Made by a program: the position numbers and the translations under genes
Shown here: one piece after another, positions 63,691-64,000 of the stretch
How the letters are laid out: each line of letters starts with the position of its first letter
Position numbering within the stretch: position 1 is the first letter of the stretch
Notes under the pieces: model-generated
Told to the model about the DNA's origin: nothing
The model's input: the letters and a program-made list of their open reading frames with translations, nothing else
Databases searched by the model: none
NCBI GenBank assembly: GCA_038501785.1
Contig: JBAMJR010000053.1
Location: 5,915,001 to 5,979,000 of the forward strand
Direction of reading: 5' to 3'
From: Myoxocephalus aenaeus
Lineage: Eukaryota; Chordata; Actinopteri; Perciformes; Cottidae
DNA: 64,000 nt

Positions 63691-64000
63691 GGTGATCCCC
63701 AGACTTGCATGCACTTTATTTGTGATGTAAACAATATAAATATAACATGCCTATAGGACTTTCTGGTTCGCCAGGTCTTTGTAGTAATTGTTAATAGAAG
63801 AATGAAAAAAAAAAAGCCTTGCATGGATTGTAAAAGTGATGAAGAGAGCGTGTGTTTTTCTGAGGGAGGCAGGCCGAAAGAGCAGAAGGGGGAGAGGGGA
63901 AGGAGGTAAATAAATCCCCACCTTTATATAATTGAAGCATTCTTCAACTCTACTCTTTTAAAATTTCCTTTCACACTCTCACCTCTCCCACTTCTCCCCT

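Overview
The window is vertebrate nuclear DNA and almost certainly from a teleost fish, probably a percomorph. It has short exons with canonical GT-AG boundaries, very dense (CA)n/(GT)n microsatellites, hAT-type DNA transposons with 8-bp target-site duplications, a teleost-type LINE fragment, and several dispersed repeats that I recognise as common in teleosts. Three protein genes can be rebuilt exon by exon with consistent phases. All family assignments come from remembered human protein sequences; no search was run.

Plus strand, 2764-46233: ccdc146, which encodes a coiled-coil centriole/axoneme protein. I resolve 22 coding exons giving 944 residues, close to the human length of about 955. 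A poly(A) signal follows at 46588. Intron 1 is 14 kb and contains a complete gene on the opposite strand.

Minus strand, 12663-4856: fgl2 (fibroleukin), nested in ccdc146 intron 1. Five coding exons give 509 residues: signal peptide, Cys-containing N-terminal region, coiled coil and a full fibrinogen-related domain. The nesting matches human FGL2 inside CCDC146, so the arrangement is ancient.

Minus strand, 62336-49969: the 3' part of gsap (gamma-secretase activating protein, PION). The last nine exons encode the C-terminal ~268 residues; the 5' part lies beyond the right edge. ccdc146 and gsap converge tail to tail across about 3.7 kb. The gene set CCDC146 - FGL2 - GSAP reproduces the order and orientation on human chromosome 7.

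The rest is intron and intergenic DNA. Three hAT-type elements have intact ends and perfect 8-bp duplications: 21381-22567, 27922-28776 and 51754-52674. The third carries a nested LINE fragment with its own 11-bp duplication, plus a tRNA-like segment. Several CA/GT microsatellites sit directly at splice sites. One ccdc146 intron (44665-46032) begins with (AC)n and ends with (GT)n, the arrangement proposed to pair across teleost introns. I found no operon, CRISPR array, viral element or clearly new gene system.
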